Positions 1 through 10,353 of a stretch of DNA of 32,448 bases are shown here, in pieces (position 1 is the stretch's first letter; every line of letters starts with the position of its first letter). Both the position numbers and the translations under genes were made by a program. The DNA lies in assembly GCA_020851655.1 (NCBI GenBank), contig JADZCI010000289.1:1-32448 (forward strand), in the 5' to 3' direction. The notes under the pieces are model-generated. The model was not told where the DNA came from. It was given only the letters and a program-made list of their open reading frames with translations, and did not search any database. The DNA comes from Bryobacterales bacterium (GTDB taxonomy: Bacteria; Acidobacteriota; Terriglobia; Bryobacterales; Bryobacteraceae).

Positions 1-2
1 CC

Positions 3-203
3 TCAGGCGCGCCCGCTGCCGCCGAGCACCCGCGCAGGCAGGAAGATGAGCGCTTTGACCAAAGCCAGCACGCCCTCAACAGCAATTCCCGCCAGCCTGA
101 ACGGCAGGAGGATGAGCCAAACAATCGGGTACAAAATCAACCCGATGATGGCCACCGGCCAACACACTACCAGCAGGAGCAGGAATATCAGGAACGTCAC
201 CAT
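3..203 (-). CDS. Small hydrophobic membrane protein (66 aa)
   Basis: I do not recognise a named family. The 66-residue product is almost entirely hydrophobic: a long apolar stretch at about residues 3-33, broken by prolines, and a second at about 38-58, so two or three membrane passes with a short polar tail (GGSGRA). The ATG at 203 was chosen over in-frame starts further upstream because GGGAGGA lies about 11 nt before it and because the upstream part would run through the metallo-beta-lactamase gene. It is the last gene of the minus-strand run in this window, 19 nt after that gene, so probably co-transcribed with it. Function unknown. Confidence 0.7.
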   Translation of the reverse strand: MVTFLIFLLLLVVCWPVAIIGLILYPIVWLILLPFRLAGIAVEGVLALVKALIFLPARVLGGSGRA

Positions 204-222
204 TTGCGGGCGAATCCTCCCA

Positions 223-1224
223 CTAAGGTTTACGTATTGCAGAAGAAAAGGTTCCGTGAACGGAGACCGCGCGGGCGCTCCAGCGCTCAACGGGCTTCCC
301 CTCGGCAAATACCCTGCCACGTGCCGCCAGGTACTCCAGGTGCGACAGGATCTCGGTAAACCCGAGTTGATAGTCGAGCGGCCGCAGCGTGCGCCGCCAT
401 ACCGAGGCGACAAGCTCCGCCACGGTCTGGGCGCCGCCGGCAAGTAACTCCTCCAACTGCCTGCACCGGTCTTCATGGTGCCGCACGGCTCGCTCGATCC
501 AGGGCTTTAATCCGCTGAACGGCTGCCCGTGAGAAGGAAGAATGGTCTCGACCTCCAGCTTGGACAAACGCTCCAGCGATTCCAGAAACTCGGCGAGTGA
601 GTCGCGGCCGGGAAGCCAGCCGATATGAGGCGTGATGTCTTCGATCACCTGGTCGCCCGAGAAGAGCAGCTTCCGGTCTGAATTGTAAAGGCACAAGTGA
701 CCCGGCGCGTGACCCGGCGTGATGATCACCCGCCACGGCCCGATCCGGGAGTTCAGCCGCTCCCCATCGTCCAGAAATTGGTCGGGCTGAAACCGCGGAA
801 AAGCGCTCGCAATCTTGGTGTAGGTCGCCGTTACCGCATCGGCAAGGTTCCGTTCCACGCCTCCGCGAACCAGCACACCGCGCAGCTCCTCCGCCTTGGC
901 TGGCCCGGCCGTGACTTGATCGAGCAGAATCGCATCCTGGCGGTTCATGAGAACGGGCGCCTTGGACAACTCGCGCAGGCGTGGCACGAGGCCCGTATGG
1001 TCGGGATGAAGATGGGAGACGACGATGCGTTTAATATCGGTCCAGGCCGCGCCGATCGAACTCAAGCCCTGATCCAGGACGATAAACGCCTCATTCGTTC
1101 CCATGGCCGTGTCGATCAGCGTGTAGCCTCCGGCCTGTTCAACCAGGTACACGTTGACGGTGGGAGGGCCGAATGGCAGCGGCGCGGTGATCCGCCAGAG
1201 ACCCGGGCAGACTTGATCGATCAG
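223..1224 (-). CDS. Metallo-beta-lactamase fold hydrolase with C-terminal winged helix; probable CTG start
   Basis: MBL-superfamily hydrolase, probably a cytosolic thioesterase- or glyoxalase II-like enzyme; substrate unknown. With the start used here the product is 333 aa. The metal motif HLHPDH falls at about residues 71-76, followed by the TPGHAPGH histidine, the SGD aspartate and the LPSHG histidine, which is a complete dinuclear zinc site. The C-terminal 90 residues look like the BLACT_WH winged helix of LACTB2-like proteins. The first GTG (1152) would begin inside the first beta strand. The frame stays open upstream and encodes the family-typical GLWRITAPLPFGPPTVN, but no ATG, GTG or TTG occurs there. 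A CTG at 1224 has AGGAG 7 nt upstream and overlaps the lipA stop as CTGA, so I take it as the start. Confidence 0.88.
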   Translation of the reverse strand: MIDQVCPGLWRITAPLPFGPPTVNVYLVEQAGGYTLIDTAMGTNEAFIVLDQGLSSIGAAWTDIKRIVVSHLHPDHTGLVPRLRELSKAPVLMNRQDAILLDQVTAGPAKAEELRGVLVRGGVERNLADAVTATYTKIASAFPRFQPDQFLDDGERLNSRIGPWRVIITPGHAPGHLCLYNSDRKLLFSGDQVIEDITPHIGWLPGRDSLAEFLESLERLSKLEVETILPSHGQPFSGLKPWIERAVRHHEDRCRQLEELLAGGAQTVAELVASVWRRTLRPLDYQLGFTEILSHLEYLAARGRVFAEGKPVERWSARAVSVHGTFSSAIRKP

Positions 1225-2105
1225 AGCCGGGCTCCTGCCGCTTCGACGGCCTCGCCCGCGTGGTATGAACTGCGGACTAAAGGGCCGGACTCGACGTGTG
1301 CAAATCCCATTGCCATGCCCGCGGCCCTATACTCGGAAAATTCGGCCGGCGGAACATGGCGCAGAACGGGAAGATGCCGGGGCGTCGGGCGAAGATACTG
1401 CCCGATCGTCGCGATGTCCACATGATGTCGCCGGAGGTCGCGCAACACTCCCAGAACCTCTTCAAAGGTTTCGCCCAACCCCACCATCAGTCCTGACTTT
1501 GTGGGGATCGCCGGCCGCAGAGCCTTGGCCCATGCCAGCATCTCGAGCGACCGTTCATAGCGCGCCCCGATCCGCACCTGCTTGTACAGCCGGGGTACCG
1601 TCTCGATGTTGTGATTCAGAACGTCGGGCGCAGCCTCCATGACCGTGGCCATGGCGTCGCGATTGCCCTGGAAATCGGGAACGAGCACTTCCACCTTGCA
1701 ACCCGGAACTCTCTCGCGAATGGCGCCAATGGTGAGCGCAAACAAATCGGCGCCGCCGTCCTTCCTGTCGTCACGGTTCACGCTGGTGACGACCGCGTAC
1801 CGCAGGTCCAGCGCGGCGCACGCCTCGGCCACCCTGCGCGGCTCATCGTAGTCCACATCCAGCGGCTGGCCCTTTTGCACCGCGCAAAAACCGCAGCGGC
1901 GTGTGCAGTAGTTGCCGAGGATCATGAACGTGGCCGTGCGGTGGTTCCAGCACTCGCCGATATTCGGACACGCGGCGCTGTCGCAAACCGTGTGGAGATT
2001 GAGCCGCTCGACCAGTGACTTGAGTTCGCGGTAGTTCTCGCCCGCCGGAGCGGGCGCCTTCAACCACTCGGGCCGCTTGGGGCGGGTGTCGATGGAAACC
2101 AGCAC
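1221..2105 (-). CDS. lipA: Lipoyl synthase LipA
   Basis: Radical-SAM enzyme that inserts two sulfurs into protein-bound octanoyl groups to make lipoyl cofactor for 2-oxoacid dehydrogenases and the glycine cleavage system. Both iron-sulfur motifs are intact: the auxiliary cluster motif CX4CX5C (C41, C46, C52) and the radical-SAM motif CX3CX2C (C67, C71, C74). The family C-terminal RSSYHAGE serine motif lies at about residues 278-285. The GTG at 2105 gives 294 aa, normal for LipA, with the N-terminus leading into DTRPKRPEWLKA. The longer in-frame start at 2198 would add unconserved sequence overlapping the upstream SIS gene. No SD precedes 2105, but TATCAT lies 7 nt upstream. Its stop overlaps the CTG start of the MBL gene. 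No lipB is nearby. Confidence 0.96.
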   Translation of the reverse strand: MLVSIDTRPKRPEWLKAPAPAGENYRELKSLVERLNLHTVCDSAACPNIGECWNHRTATFMILGNYCTRRCGFCAVQKGQPLDVDYDEPRRVAEACAALDLRYAVVTSVNRDDRKDGGADLFALTIGAIRERVPGCKVEVLVPDFQGNRDAMATVMEAAPDVLNHNIETVPRLYKQVRIGARYERSLEMLAWAKALRPAIPTKSGLMVGLGETFEEVLGVLRDLRRHHVDIATIGQYLRPTPRHLPVLRHVPPAEFSEYRAAGMAMGFAHVESGPLVRSSYHAGEAVEAAGARL

Positions 2106-2112
2106 TATTCCG

Positions 2113-2118
2113 ATGATA
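2113..2118 (-). promoter_or_regulatory. Candidate -10 box of a leaderless lipA transcript
   Basis: TATCAT on the minus strand, 7 nt before the lipA GTG. Transcription from it would begin at or next to the start codon. No convincing -35 hexamer and no Shine-Dalgarno sequence are seen. It lies between the SIS gene stop (2129) and lipA. Confidence 0.4.
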
Positions 2119-2128
2119 GCGTGTGGCC

Positions 2129-3175
2129 TTAGAAAGCCACTTCGTCCCGGGTCACTTGGCCTGTGTTGCGGAAGACGCCCGGACGAATTCCGCTCCATTC
2201 CGCCAGCCGCATTGCGGCAAACTGCGCCGGAACGATTTCAAACAACGGCGCCAGGTCCTCGGGATACTCGGGCGTCTGCCAGCAAGTGAATGCGCCGCCG
2301 CCCGCCGCGGGACCGGCCACACGGACTTGGCCGCCCAGGCGGGACAGTTCGCGCGCCAGCGCGAGGTTCAATTCCCGCGACCGGCCGGCGGGCGCGAAAA
2401 CAATGGCCCGGTACCGGGCGTCCACCACCTCAACGGGACCATGGCGGAACGTGCCCGCCGCCAGTCCGACCGCCGGTTGCTTGGCGGTCTCGCCAAAGAG
2501 CAGCGCGGTTTCCTGCGCCGACGCTACCGAGTGGCCGCGTCCGAGCGAGTAGATTGGAACGCCGGGCTCGAGAAAATCACGCCACGCCGCCGAGTCGTGT
2601 TCGTACTGTTCAACCAGAGCGGGCATTTGGCGGATGGCCGAAAACACCACCGACGCGGCGGCGTGAAATCCACCCAGCACTTCGGCCGCCAGCAGATGCA
2701 ATGCCAGGACCGTACCGGTGTAGCTCTGAATGGCGACGATCTCATCCGCCATGCTGCCGATGAGCACATGAAGCGTCGCGCCGCGCGCCAGCGTGCTCGA
2801 CGCGTCATTGGTCACCGCCACGATTTTGACGTCCGCCGCCTTCAACGCATCCTGGAGCTTGACGGCTTCCACCGATTCTCCCGAACGCGAGACGATGATA
2901 ACCACCGAATCCCGGCAGAGAGGCCGCAGAAAATGGAGCAGTTCAGCAGTCTCGATGAGCGAGGCGCGAATTCCCGCGCCGGCCAGCGAATAATAAAGCG
3001 GCGTCGCGGCATTGAACGACGCCCCCATGCCGGTAATGACGACGTTCCCGGTCTGCCGGATTAGCGCCGACGCCGCCAGCAGCGCCGCTCTCCCGCCAAC
3101 ACTGTGATGGTCCAGGACGGTCCCGAGTGACCGAGGTTGATTCCGAATATCGTCCAGTAGTCGCAGGCCGGTCAT
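2129..3175 (-). CDS. SIS-domain protein, GlmS-isomerase-like (AgaS/NagB-II/FrlB type)
   Basis: A 348-aa protein made of two SIS (sugar isomerase) domains, matching the isomerase half of glucosamine-6-phosphate synthase without the N-terminal glutaminase. Domain 1 carries GMGASFNA and the phosphosugar-binding SRSGES. Domain 2 carries GRGHSVASAQETALLFGE and the GTFRHGPVEVVD stretch, which resembles the GlmS ELKHGP segment. Such stand-alone proteins act as amino-sugar-phosphate deaminases/isomerases or deglycases, but the substrate cannot be read from sequence. The ATG overlaps the stop of the upstream Gfo/Idh gene by 4 nt (ATGA) and has no clear SD, so translation is probably coupled. The pairing with a sugar-type dehydrogenase suggests a shared sugar or amino-sugar route. 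Confidence 0.88.
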   Translation of the reverse strand: MTGLRLLDDIRNQPRSLGTVLDHHSVGGRAALLAASALIRQTGNVVITGMGASFNAATPLYYSLAGAGIRASLIETAELLHFLRPLCRDSVVIIVSRSGESVEAVKLQDALKAADVKIVAVTNDASSTLARGATLHVLIGSMADEIVAIQSYTGTVLALHLLAAEVLGGFHAAASVVFSAIRQMPALVEQYEHDSAAWRDFLEPGVPIYSLGRGHSVASAQETALLFGETAKQPAVGLAAGTFRHGPVEVVDARYRAIVFAPAGRSRELNLALARELSRLGGQVRVAGPAAGGGAFTCWQTPEYPEDLAPLFEIVPAQFAAMRLAEWSGIRPGVFRNTGQVTRDEVAF

Positions 3176-4269
3176 GAGGTTGGATTATGCCAGAGTTCGA
3201 TGGGCCTGCGTATGCCCGCCGGACGGAAGGGAAGGGTAATCTTGCGGCCTTGCCCGGCCGAGGCATACCCCGCATACAGCGCCTCCATCACCGCGAGGCC
3301 GTCCTCTCCGGTGGCATCCAGCATCTCCAGTCCGCGCGCAGCCCGCGCAAAGTGCCGCATCTCCTGTGGGAACCCATAATTCCAAAGCTCTTCAAAAACC
3401 GGCCATGACCATCCTTGAGTGGTTGGCGCTTTCTCCACGGCGTAGCCGTAACCGGCCTCGCTATAGGTAGGCAACGCGTTGCCCATGTGGAGATTGGCAA
3501 AGGTGACGCCTCCTTCGCCGTAGACTTCGACGCGGTCGTCCATTCCTCCCCGTCTCGCCCAACTGTTTTCGACAAGCCCGCGCGCGCCGTTTTCGAACTC
3601 AAGAATGCAAATCGATTCGTCTTCACCCAGGCCTTTTGCTCCGTGCACCTGCCGGTCCATCTGGCAGTACACCGACTGGATGGGCGAACGCCCCAGAAAC
3701 CAGTGGCAGAACGCGATTCCGTGGCAGCCCATGTCCATGAAGACGCCGCCGCCGGACTGCTCCACGTCCCAAAACCACGGAGCGTGAGGCCCGAAGTGCT
3801 TCTCCGTCTGCTTGACGAGGTGAATGCGGCCAAACGCGCCCTGCCCGGCCATTTCTTTCGCCTTGACGTACTTCGGCGTAAAAAAGAGTTCTTCGGCATA
3901 CATCAACAGCACCCCGCTCCGGCGGCACACGTCGATCATCTCCTCGCACTCTTCGATGGTCATCGCCATGGGTTTCTCGCAGACGACGTGCTTGCCGGCG
4001 CGGGCGATGTCAAGCGTCATCTGGTGGTGCAGCCGGTTGGGCGCCGTGATGGTCACGATGCCGATCGAGGCGTCCCGCAGCATTTCGCGATAACTGGAAT
4101 ACACCGCCGGAATGGAATAGCGGCCGGCGATTTCAGCCGCATGGCCGGGCGTCGGAGAAGCGACCGCCGCCACGTCCGCCGCATCCGGAATCATGCGCAG
4201 CGACGAGGCGTGAATGTCGGCCTGAAACCCTGAGCCGATGATGCCGAAACGGAGCGGTCCGGAGTTCAT
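3172..4269 (-). CDS. Gfo/Idh/MocA family oxidoreductase
   Basis: NAD(P)-dependent dehydrogenase of 365 aa. The N-terminal Rossmann fold shows GIIGSGFQADIHA at about residues 9-21, then the family hallmark CEKPMAMT, with the conserved lysine, near residue 98. The C-terminal substrate domain has GGGVFMDMGCHGIAFCHW, with the usual Asp and His. Family members oxidise or reduce sugars, inositols and related cyclic alcohols; the exact substrate is not readable. It lies 24 nt after the formiminotransferase gene, and its stop overlaps the SIS gene. There is no SD before the ATG; instead a perfect TATAAT sits 9 nt upstream, so it may start its own leaderless mRNA with SIS, lipA and the MBL gene. Confidence 0.92.
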   Translation of the reverse strand: MNSGPLRFGIIGSGFQADIHASSLRMIPDAADVAAVASPTPGHAAEIAGRYSIPAVYSSYREMLRDASIGIVTITAPNRLHHQMTLDIARAGKHVVCEKPMAMTIEECEEMIDVCRRSGVLLMYAEELFFTPKYVKAKEMAGQGAFGRIHLVKQTEKHFGPHAPWFWDVEQSGGGVFMDMGCHGIAFCHWFLGRSPIQSVYCQMDRQVHGAKGLGEDESICILEFENGARGLVENSWARRGGMDDRVEVYGEGGVTFANLHMGNALPTYSEAGYGYAVEKAPTTQGWSWPVFEELWNYGFPQEMRHFARAARGLEMLDATGEDGLAVMEALYAGYASAGQGRKITLPFRPAGIRRPIELWHNPTS

Positions 4270-4278
4270 GACCGCACC

Positions 4279-4284
4279 ATTATA
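4279..4284 (-). promoter_or_regulatory. Candidate -10 box (TATAAT) before the Gfo/Idh gene
   Basis: Perfect TATAAT on the minus strand, 9 nt before the ATG at 4269 and just after the FTCD stop (4294). The position of a matching -35 (around 4302-4307) reads CCGGCG, so there is no -35. No SD lies between the box and the ATG, consistent with a leaderless start. Confidence 0.45.
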
Positions 4285-4293
4285 CTGGCCGCC

Positions 4294-5715
4294 TCACCCC
4301 GCGCCGGCGGGGATACGCGCCAGAACCGCGGCGCGAAACGCCGCGTCATCGATGGCGTCCAGATTGATGCGCACGTTCGCCATCGCGCCTTCGCGGGCCG
4401 CATTGGCGAGCGCGATGGCGGCCACCACGTCGGATGCGAACTTGGCCGGGCTCTCGTCTTTGAGCCGCGCCAGCGCAAGCGCGAGTTCGTGGGCTTGTTC
4501 AAGTACCTCGAGCGGAACCAGAGTGGCGCCGCGCATCGCTTCGGCGACAAACGGAGCGCGCTCCTCCTTGGGCCGCCGGTATGAAGCAACCACAGCCTTG
4601 TAGGCCGCCGCATCGCGGTCGACGGCTTCCTGCAAGAACTCCCGCGTCTTGAGAAACACCGCGGCTTCCAGCTTGGACAACCGCGCCACCATTTCACCCA
4701 GCGCGGCCGCCATGGCGCCCGCCGCCGCCGCCGCGCTGCCGCCTCCGGGCGTTGCCGTGGGAGCCGCCAAAGCTTCGAAAAACTGCGCCAAACCGGAGCG
4801 TTCCTCCAGCGCCGCCCGCACCCGGTTTTCGAGCACCATCGATGGATCGAAGTTTTCAAACTTCAGGTAATGGTTCGCCGCCATCTCCAGAGCGCGCTTG
4901 GGAATCAGACCAATCAGCTCGCTTCCCAGGACTCGGACGCCTCTTGCGCTGGCCTCCTCGGTTACGGCGTCAAAGACCTTGTGAACCGGCGTGATCTCAA
5001 AATCGGTCAGGTTCATTGAGACCTGCGCCACGTTGCGGGACGCTAGCGTCAAGCCCATGGCCTTGACGTTAGGGAACCCTCCGGAGGAGGTGCGTATCTT
5101 TCTTGCGATCTGGCGCGCAATGTCCACGTTGCTGGTATCGAGGTTGATGTTGTAGGCGATGAGGAACTTCCGGGCGCCAATGACCGTAGCCCCGGCGGTA
5201 GGATGCAAGTCCGGCCCGCCGGTGTCGGGCGCGCGCTCGGGATTGTCTTTGACTTCCTGCCTCAGTCCTTCGAATTGCCCGCGGCGTATATTCTCCAGAT
5301 TGGTGCGTTCCGGACGCGCCGCCGCAGCCTCGTAGAAATACGACGGCACTTGATGCCGCTTCCACAATGCCGCCGCCGCTCTGCGAGCCAGTTCAACACA
5401 CTCGTCCAGCGTCACGCCTTCCAGCGGAACGAAGGGCAGCACATCCAGCGCGCCAATGCGCGGGTGCACGCCCTGGTGGTGATTGAGATCGATTGCCGCA
5501 ACAGCGGCGCCCGCCGCCGCCAGCGCCGCTTCCACCACAATTTCCGGCGGCGCGACAAAGGTTATCACCGAACGGTTGTGGTCCGCGTCCATCTCGACGT
5601 CGAGCACCAGCGCGCCCGGAATACTCCGAACGGCCGAAGCCAGACGGTCCACCAGCGCGGCGTTCCGCCCTTCAGAAAAGTTCGGAACGCACTCTACAAG
5701 TCGTTGATGTCCCAT
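4294..5715 (-). CDS. ftcD: Fused glutamate formiminotransferase / formiminotetrahydrofolate cyclodeaminase
   Basis: Bifunctional folate enzyme of 473 aa. It moves the formimino group of N-formiminoglutamate to tetrahydrofolate and then releases ammonia to give 5,10-methenyl-THF, so it completes histidine degradation to glutamate. Residues 1-180 form the FTCD_N domain starting with [11 protein letters not shown]; the catalytic-His region reads GVHPRIGALDV (about 82-92). Residues 181-300 form the second transferase domain, and about 308-473 the cyclodeaminase, with TPGGGSAAAAAGAMAAAL. The cyclodeaminase part is short compared with stand-alone proteins of about 200 aa. Start: ATG at 5715 with AAGGAG 5 nt upstream; a longer in-frame extension into hutI is rejected. 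It overlaps the end of hutI by 22 nt. Confidence 0.95.
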   Translation of the reverse strand: MGHQRLVECVPNFSEGRNAALVDRLASAVRSIPGALVLDVEMDADHNRSVITFVAPPEIVVEAALAAAGAAVAAIDLNHHQGVHPRIGALDVLPFVPLEGVTLDECVELARRAAAALWKRHQVPSYFYEAAAARPERTNLENIRRGQFEGLRQEVKDNPERAPDTGGPDLHPTAGATVIGARKFLIAYNINLDTSNVDIARQIARKIRTSSGGFPNVKAMGLTLASRNVAQVSMNLTDFEITPVHKVFDAVTEEASARGVRVLGSELIGLIPKRALEMAANHYLKFENFDPSMVLENRVRAALEERSGLAQFFEALAAPTATPGGGSAAAAAGAMAAALGEMVARLSKLEAAVFLKTREFLQEAVDRDAAAYKAVVASYRRPKEERAPFVAEAMRGATLVPLEVLEQAHELALALARLKDESPAKFASDVVAAIALANAAREGAMANVRINLDAIDDAAFRAAVLARIPAGAG

Positions 5716-6973
5716 GCGGGCTCCTTTTCTTTCTGCAGGATCTCGCCCCGCTTGAACGTGAGTTCCACTTGGTTGACTCCAAAATGATAGGGAATCTCGC
5801 GGTAATCGGAAATATCCATGAGCAGGAGGTCGGCCTGTTTGCCGGCTTCGATCGAGCCCACTTGGCCCGCGATGCCAAGCGCGTGGGCGCCGTTGACCGT
5901 GGCCGCCGCGATTGCCTCCGCCGGCGTCATCCTCATCTGTGTACACGCCAGGGCGAGCACCATTTGCATGTTATAGGTCGGGCTGGTGCCCGGATTGAAA
6001 TCGGTCGCCAGCGCCACGGCGGCTCCGGCTTCGATCAACTGGCGCGCCGGCGGATAGCGCGACGAACCAATGTGGAAGACCGATCCGGGCAGCAAGGTCG
6101 CCACGACATTCGATTGGGCCAGCGCCCTGACCTCGGCCTCGGCGATCTGCTCCAGGTGATCGGCGCTCATCGCGCCCTGTTCGACGGCAAGCTGCACCGC
6201 GCCCAGGTTGGCAAACTGGCTGGCGTGTATGCGCGGCTTGAGCCCGGCTAGCCGGGCCGCCTGCAAGTAACGGCGCGACTGCTCGACGGTGAAAGCGTTC
6301 TGGTCGCAGTACACATCGGCGTAATCGGCCAGCCGCCTGCGAGCCACCGCCGGAATCATGTCCGTGCACAGCCAGGAAATATAGTCGTCGGCCCGTCCTT
6401 CAAATTCCGGCGGCACCGCGTGCGCTCCCAGGAACGTGGAGTAAATGTCCAGCGGGCGCGCATCCCAGTGGCGCGCCGCGCGCAGCAGTTTGAACTCGGA
6501 GGTCTCGTCCAAGCCGTATCCGGACTTGGCTTCGACCGACGTTGTGCCGTGTTCACCCATCCGGCGCAAGACCTTGCGCGCCTCGGCCTCCAACCGCCGC
6601 CACGTCCACGACCGGACGCTCCGCACCGTCGACAGGATGCCCCCGCCGTTGGCCGCGATCTCGGCGTACGTCTTGCCGGCGATCCTCATCTCGTAATCTT
6701 TCAGCCTGGGAGGGCCGCAAACGAGGTGAGTGTGGCTGTCGACAAAACCGGGCAAGACAACCTTGCCGTACGCTTCAATCTCGGTCGCCTCCCGCGCCGA
6801 GGCAAGGTTGGTCAGCCGCCGGCTCGGCCCAACTTCTTTGATGATTCCATCCTCGATCAGCACCGCGCCATCCAGGATGATTCCTAAGTCGGCCAGCGCC
6901 GGGCCCCGGCGTGGTCCGGCCGCGCCGCGAAGCGTCAGCAACTGCTTCGCTCCGCGGATCAGGTATGTGGAAG

Positions 6974-6977
<4 letters not shown>
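5694..6977 (-). CDS. hutI: Imidazolonepropionase HutI
   Basis: Third enzyme of histidine degradation: a cytosolic amidohydrolase that opens 4-imidazolone-5-propanoate to N-formimino-L-glutamate. It has 427 aa, normal for the family. The metal motif SHTHLVCG gives H82 and H84. Further family signatures are [31 protein letters not shown] and [14 protein letters not shown] with its metal-binding Asp. The start overlaps the hutU stop by 4 nt (ATGA), and the end overlaps the formiminotransferase gene by 22 nt, a tightly coupled hutU-hutI-ftcD order matching the pathway order. Confidence 0.97.
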
Positions 6978-8632
<1,655 letters not shown>

Positions 8633-8634
8633 AG

Positions 8635-10179
8635 CTACCGGAAGACCACAATATCGGTCAGGCCGACTTCGGCGCCGGATGAACCTTCCATCGGCTCACC
8701 CCGCACCACGATTCGAACCGTGTGGCTTCCGTTCGCCAGGTTGAACGCATGCCACACCACATCGTTGGACTTGCGGCTGTTCTCATCCGGATAGACATCG
8801 ACGGTCTTGTCGAACTTGCCATCCAGATAGACATCCGCCTTGCCTCCATTCGGCAGGTACGGGCCCACCACAATGGCGCCGGTTCCATCGAACATGACGG
8901 ATGCCTCGGCGCCCTTTTTCGCGCTATAGCGCGTACCATGGTCGTCGCGCCACCCGGCATCGAACTTCCAGCGCGCGCTGGTGAGCGGGACGCGCTCGAC
9001 CGGGTCGCCGTAGTTGTCCCACACTTCCAGTTTGGCCGCCACGGGCTTTTGCACCTTGACCACCAGCGCGTCGCCTTTGACCTCTCCGCCGTTCTGCTTG
9101 ACCAGCGCCAGCGCCCGCTCATAGGTGCTCTCCACGATCGTTTTGAAGGTGAAGTCGGTGTAGCTGAACTTCTTGTCCTCGATCGCCGCAATCCCGCTCT
9201 TCCACTCGTCGGGAATCCGCTTGTAGCCGAGCATGACGCCCAGAATCCCCGCCGCCGAGGACGGGTTGCAGTCCGAGTCCTGGCCGGCGCGTGTCGAGAT
9301 CTCGATCGTCTTGCTCATGCTGCCGTCACCATACAGGAGACCGAGCGCGATATAGGCGCCGTTGAGCTTGGCGTCGATGTTGAAGGGCCGGCCCGCACCC
9401 TCCGGACAAGGCTCGCGCTTGTCCCACTTGGTCTCGATCTTCCTCCACACGGCTTCCCAATTTTGCGTGTCCGCGGCGTGCCAGGCAAGCAGGTCCGAGA
9501 TCAACTGGCCATACGGACTCTTGGCCGGAATGCACGCCAGCCCCGCCCGCACGATCTTGTGCGGGTCGCTTTCGAAGAAGGCGGCCGAGTACATGCAGGA
9601 CACAAACATCCCGCCATAAATTCCATCTCCGTAGTTCATCACCCGCCCGGCCCGCCACGCGATGTCGTTCGAGGAGCGCGGCAGACCCGGCGCCATCAGC
9701 CCGATGAAATCGGCTTCGATCTGAAAATCGATGTCATTGGCATGGGCGTTGTATTTCGGCGTCCCGGAAAGCTCCGCCGGAACTCCGCGCCGCAACGCCC
9801 GCCGCGCCGCCAGGTTGGCGTGCCACAAGCGGTACTTGGCGTCCTTGAACATCGCCCCGAAGTCGGCTGTCGTGGCGTTGAGTCCCTTTTCGTCCAGGAC
9901 TTTCGCAAAAGTCATATCCACGTAGAGGTCATCCTGCTCCAGCGCGTTGCTGACCATCTCCGGCTTCCAGACGGGCAGCTTATCCCGGGGGATAATCTCC
10001 TCCCGGTAGCGGAACTCCGTCGGCGCGCCAAAGCTGACGCCAACCATCTGGCCGGCCCAGCCGCCGGCTATCTTGTCACGAAGTTCGGAAAGCGGAATCG
10101 TTCGGGTATTTGCCGCCTGCCCATGCAGAAGAAACGGAGCAGCAAGGGTGAAGGCCAGGCGGCTCATGAAAAGACGCAT
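8635..10179 (-). CDS. Secreted ADP-ribosylglycohydrolase-family protein with C-terminal beta-rich domain
   Basis: A 514-aa protein of the ADP-ribosylglycohydrolase (DraG-like) superfamily. An N-terminal signal peptide (about residues 1-22, ending near LHGQA) predicts export. The ADPRG fold follows, with [13 protein letters not shown] near residue 40, DDLYVDMTF as the first metal-binding cluster and [13 protein letters not shown] as the second, equivalent to the classic GxDTDTxA motif. From about residue 375 a separate beta-rich region ([28 protein letters not shown]) resembles carbohydrate-binding or sialidase-associated modules. The true substrate of these secreted relatives is not known to me. 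Start: ATG with AGGAG 6 nt upstream; a second ATG four codons later is possible. It heads the hut run. Confidence 0.87.
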   Translation of the reverse strand: MRLFMSRLAFTLAAPFLLHGQAANTRTIPLSELRDKIAGGWAGQMVGVSFGAPTEFRYREEIIPRDKLPVWKPEMVSNALEQDDLYVDMTFAKVLDEKGLNATTADFGAMFKDAKYRLWHANLAARRALRRGVPAELSGTPKYNAHANDIDFQIEADFIGLMAPGLPRSSNDIAWRAGRVMNYGDGIYGGMFVSCMYSAAFFESDPHKIVRAGLACIPAKSPYGQLISDLLAWHAADTQNWEAVWRKIETKWDKREPCPEGAGRPFNIDAKLNGAYIALGLLYGDGSMSKTIEISTRAGQDSDCNPSSAAGILGVMLGYKRIPDEWKSGIAAIEDKKFSYTDFTFKTIVESTYERALALVKQNGGEVKGDALVVKVQKPVAAKLEVWDNYGDPVERVPLTSARWKFDAGWRDDHGTRYSAKKGAEASVMFDGTGAIVVGPYLPNGGKADVYLDGKFDKTVDVYPDENSRKSNDVVWHAFNLANGSHTVRIVVRGEPMEGSSGAEVGLTDIVVFR

Positions 10180-10353
10180 TAAGAACTCCTATGCGAAACC
10201 TATCACCATAGCTATGCCCTCGTCTAGAGACTTGAAGGTATTAGCCGCGCTGTGGCTTGTTCGTCAGGCCCTTCTCGCACATTGGCTATTCTTAATCTCA
10301 GGGACCTTTTCGCGTCAGTCTTTTGAGGACGAAGACAGAAGAGGAGAAGATAG

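Noticed and set aside
697-1425. Plus-strand open frame opposite the MBL and lipA genes
   Set aside because: No motifs and Arg/Pro-rich shadow composition; the minus-strand proteins are well recognised.
8722-10182. Long plus-strand open frame (486 codons) opposite the ADPRG-like gene
   Set aside because: Typical antisense frame of a GC-rich gene: composition without domain motifs, and the minus strand has clear ADPRG motifs, a signal peptide and an SD.
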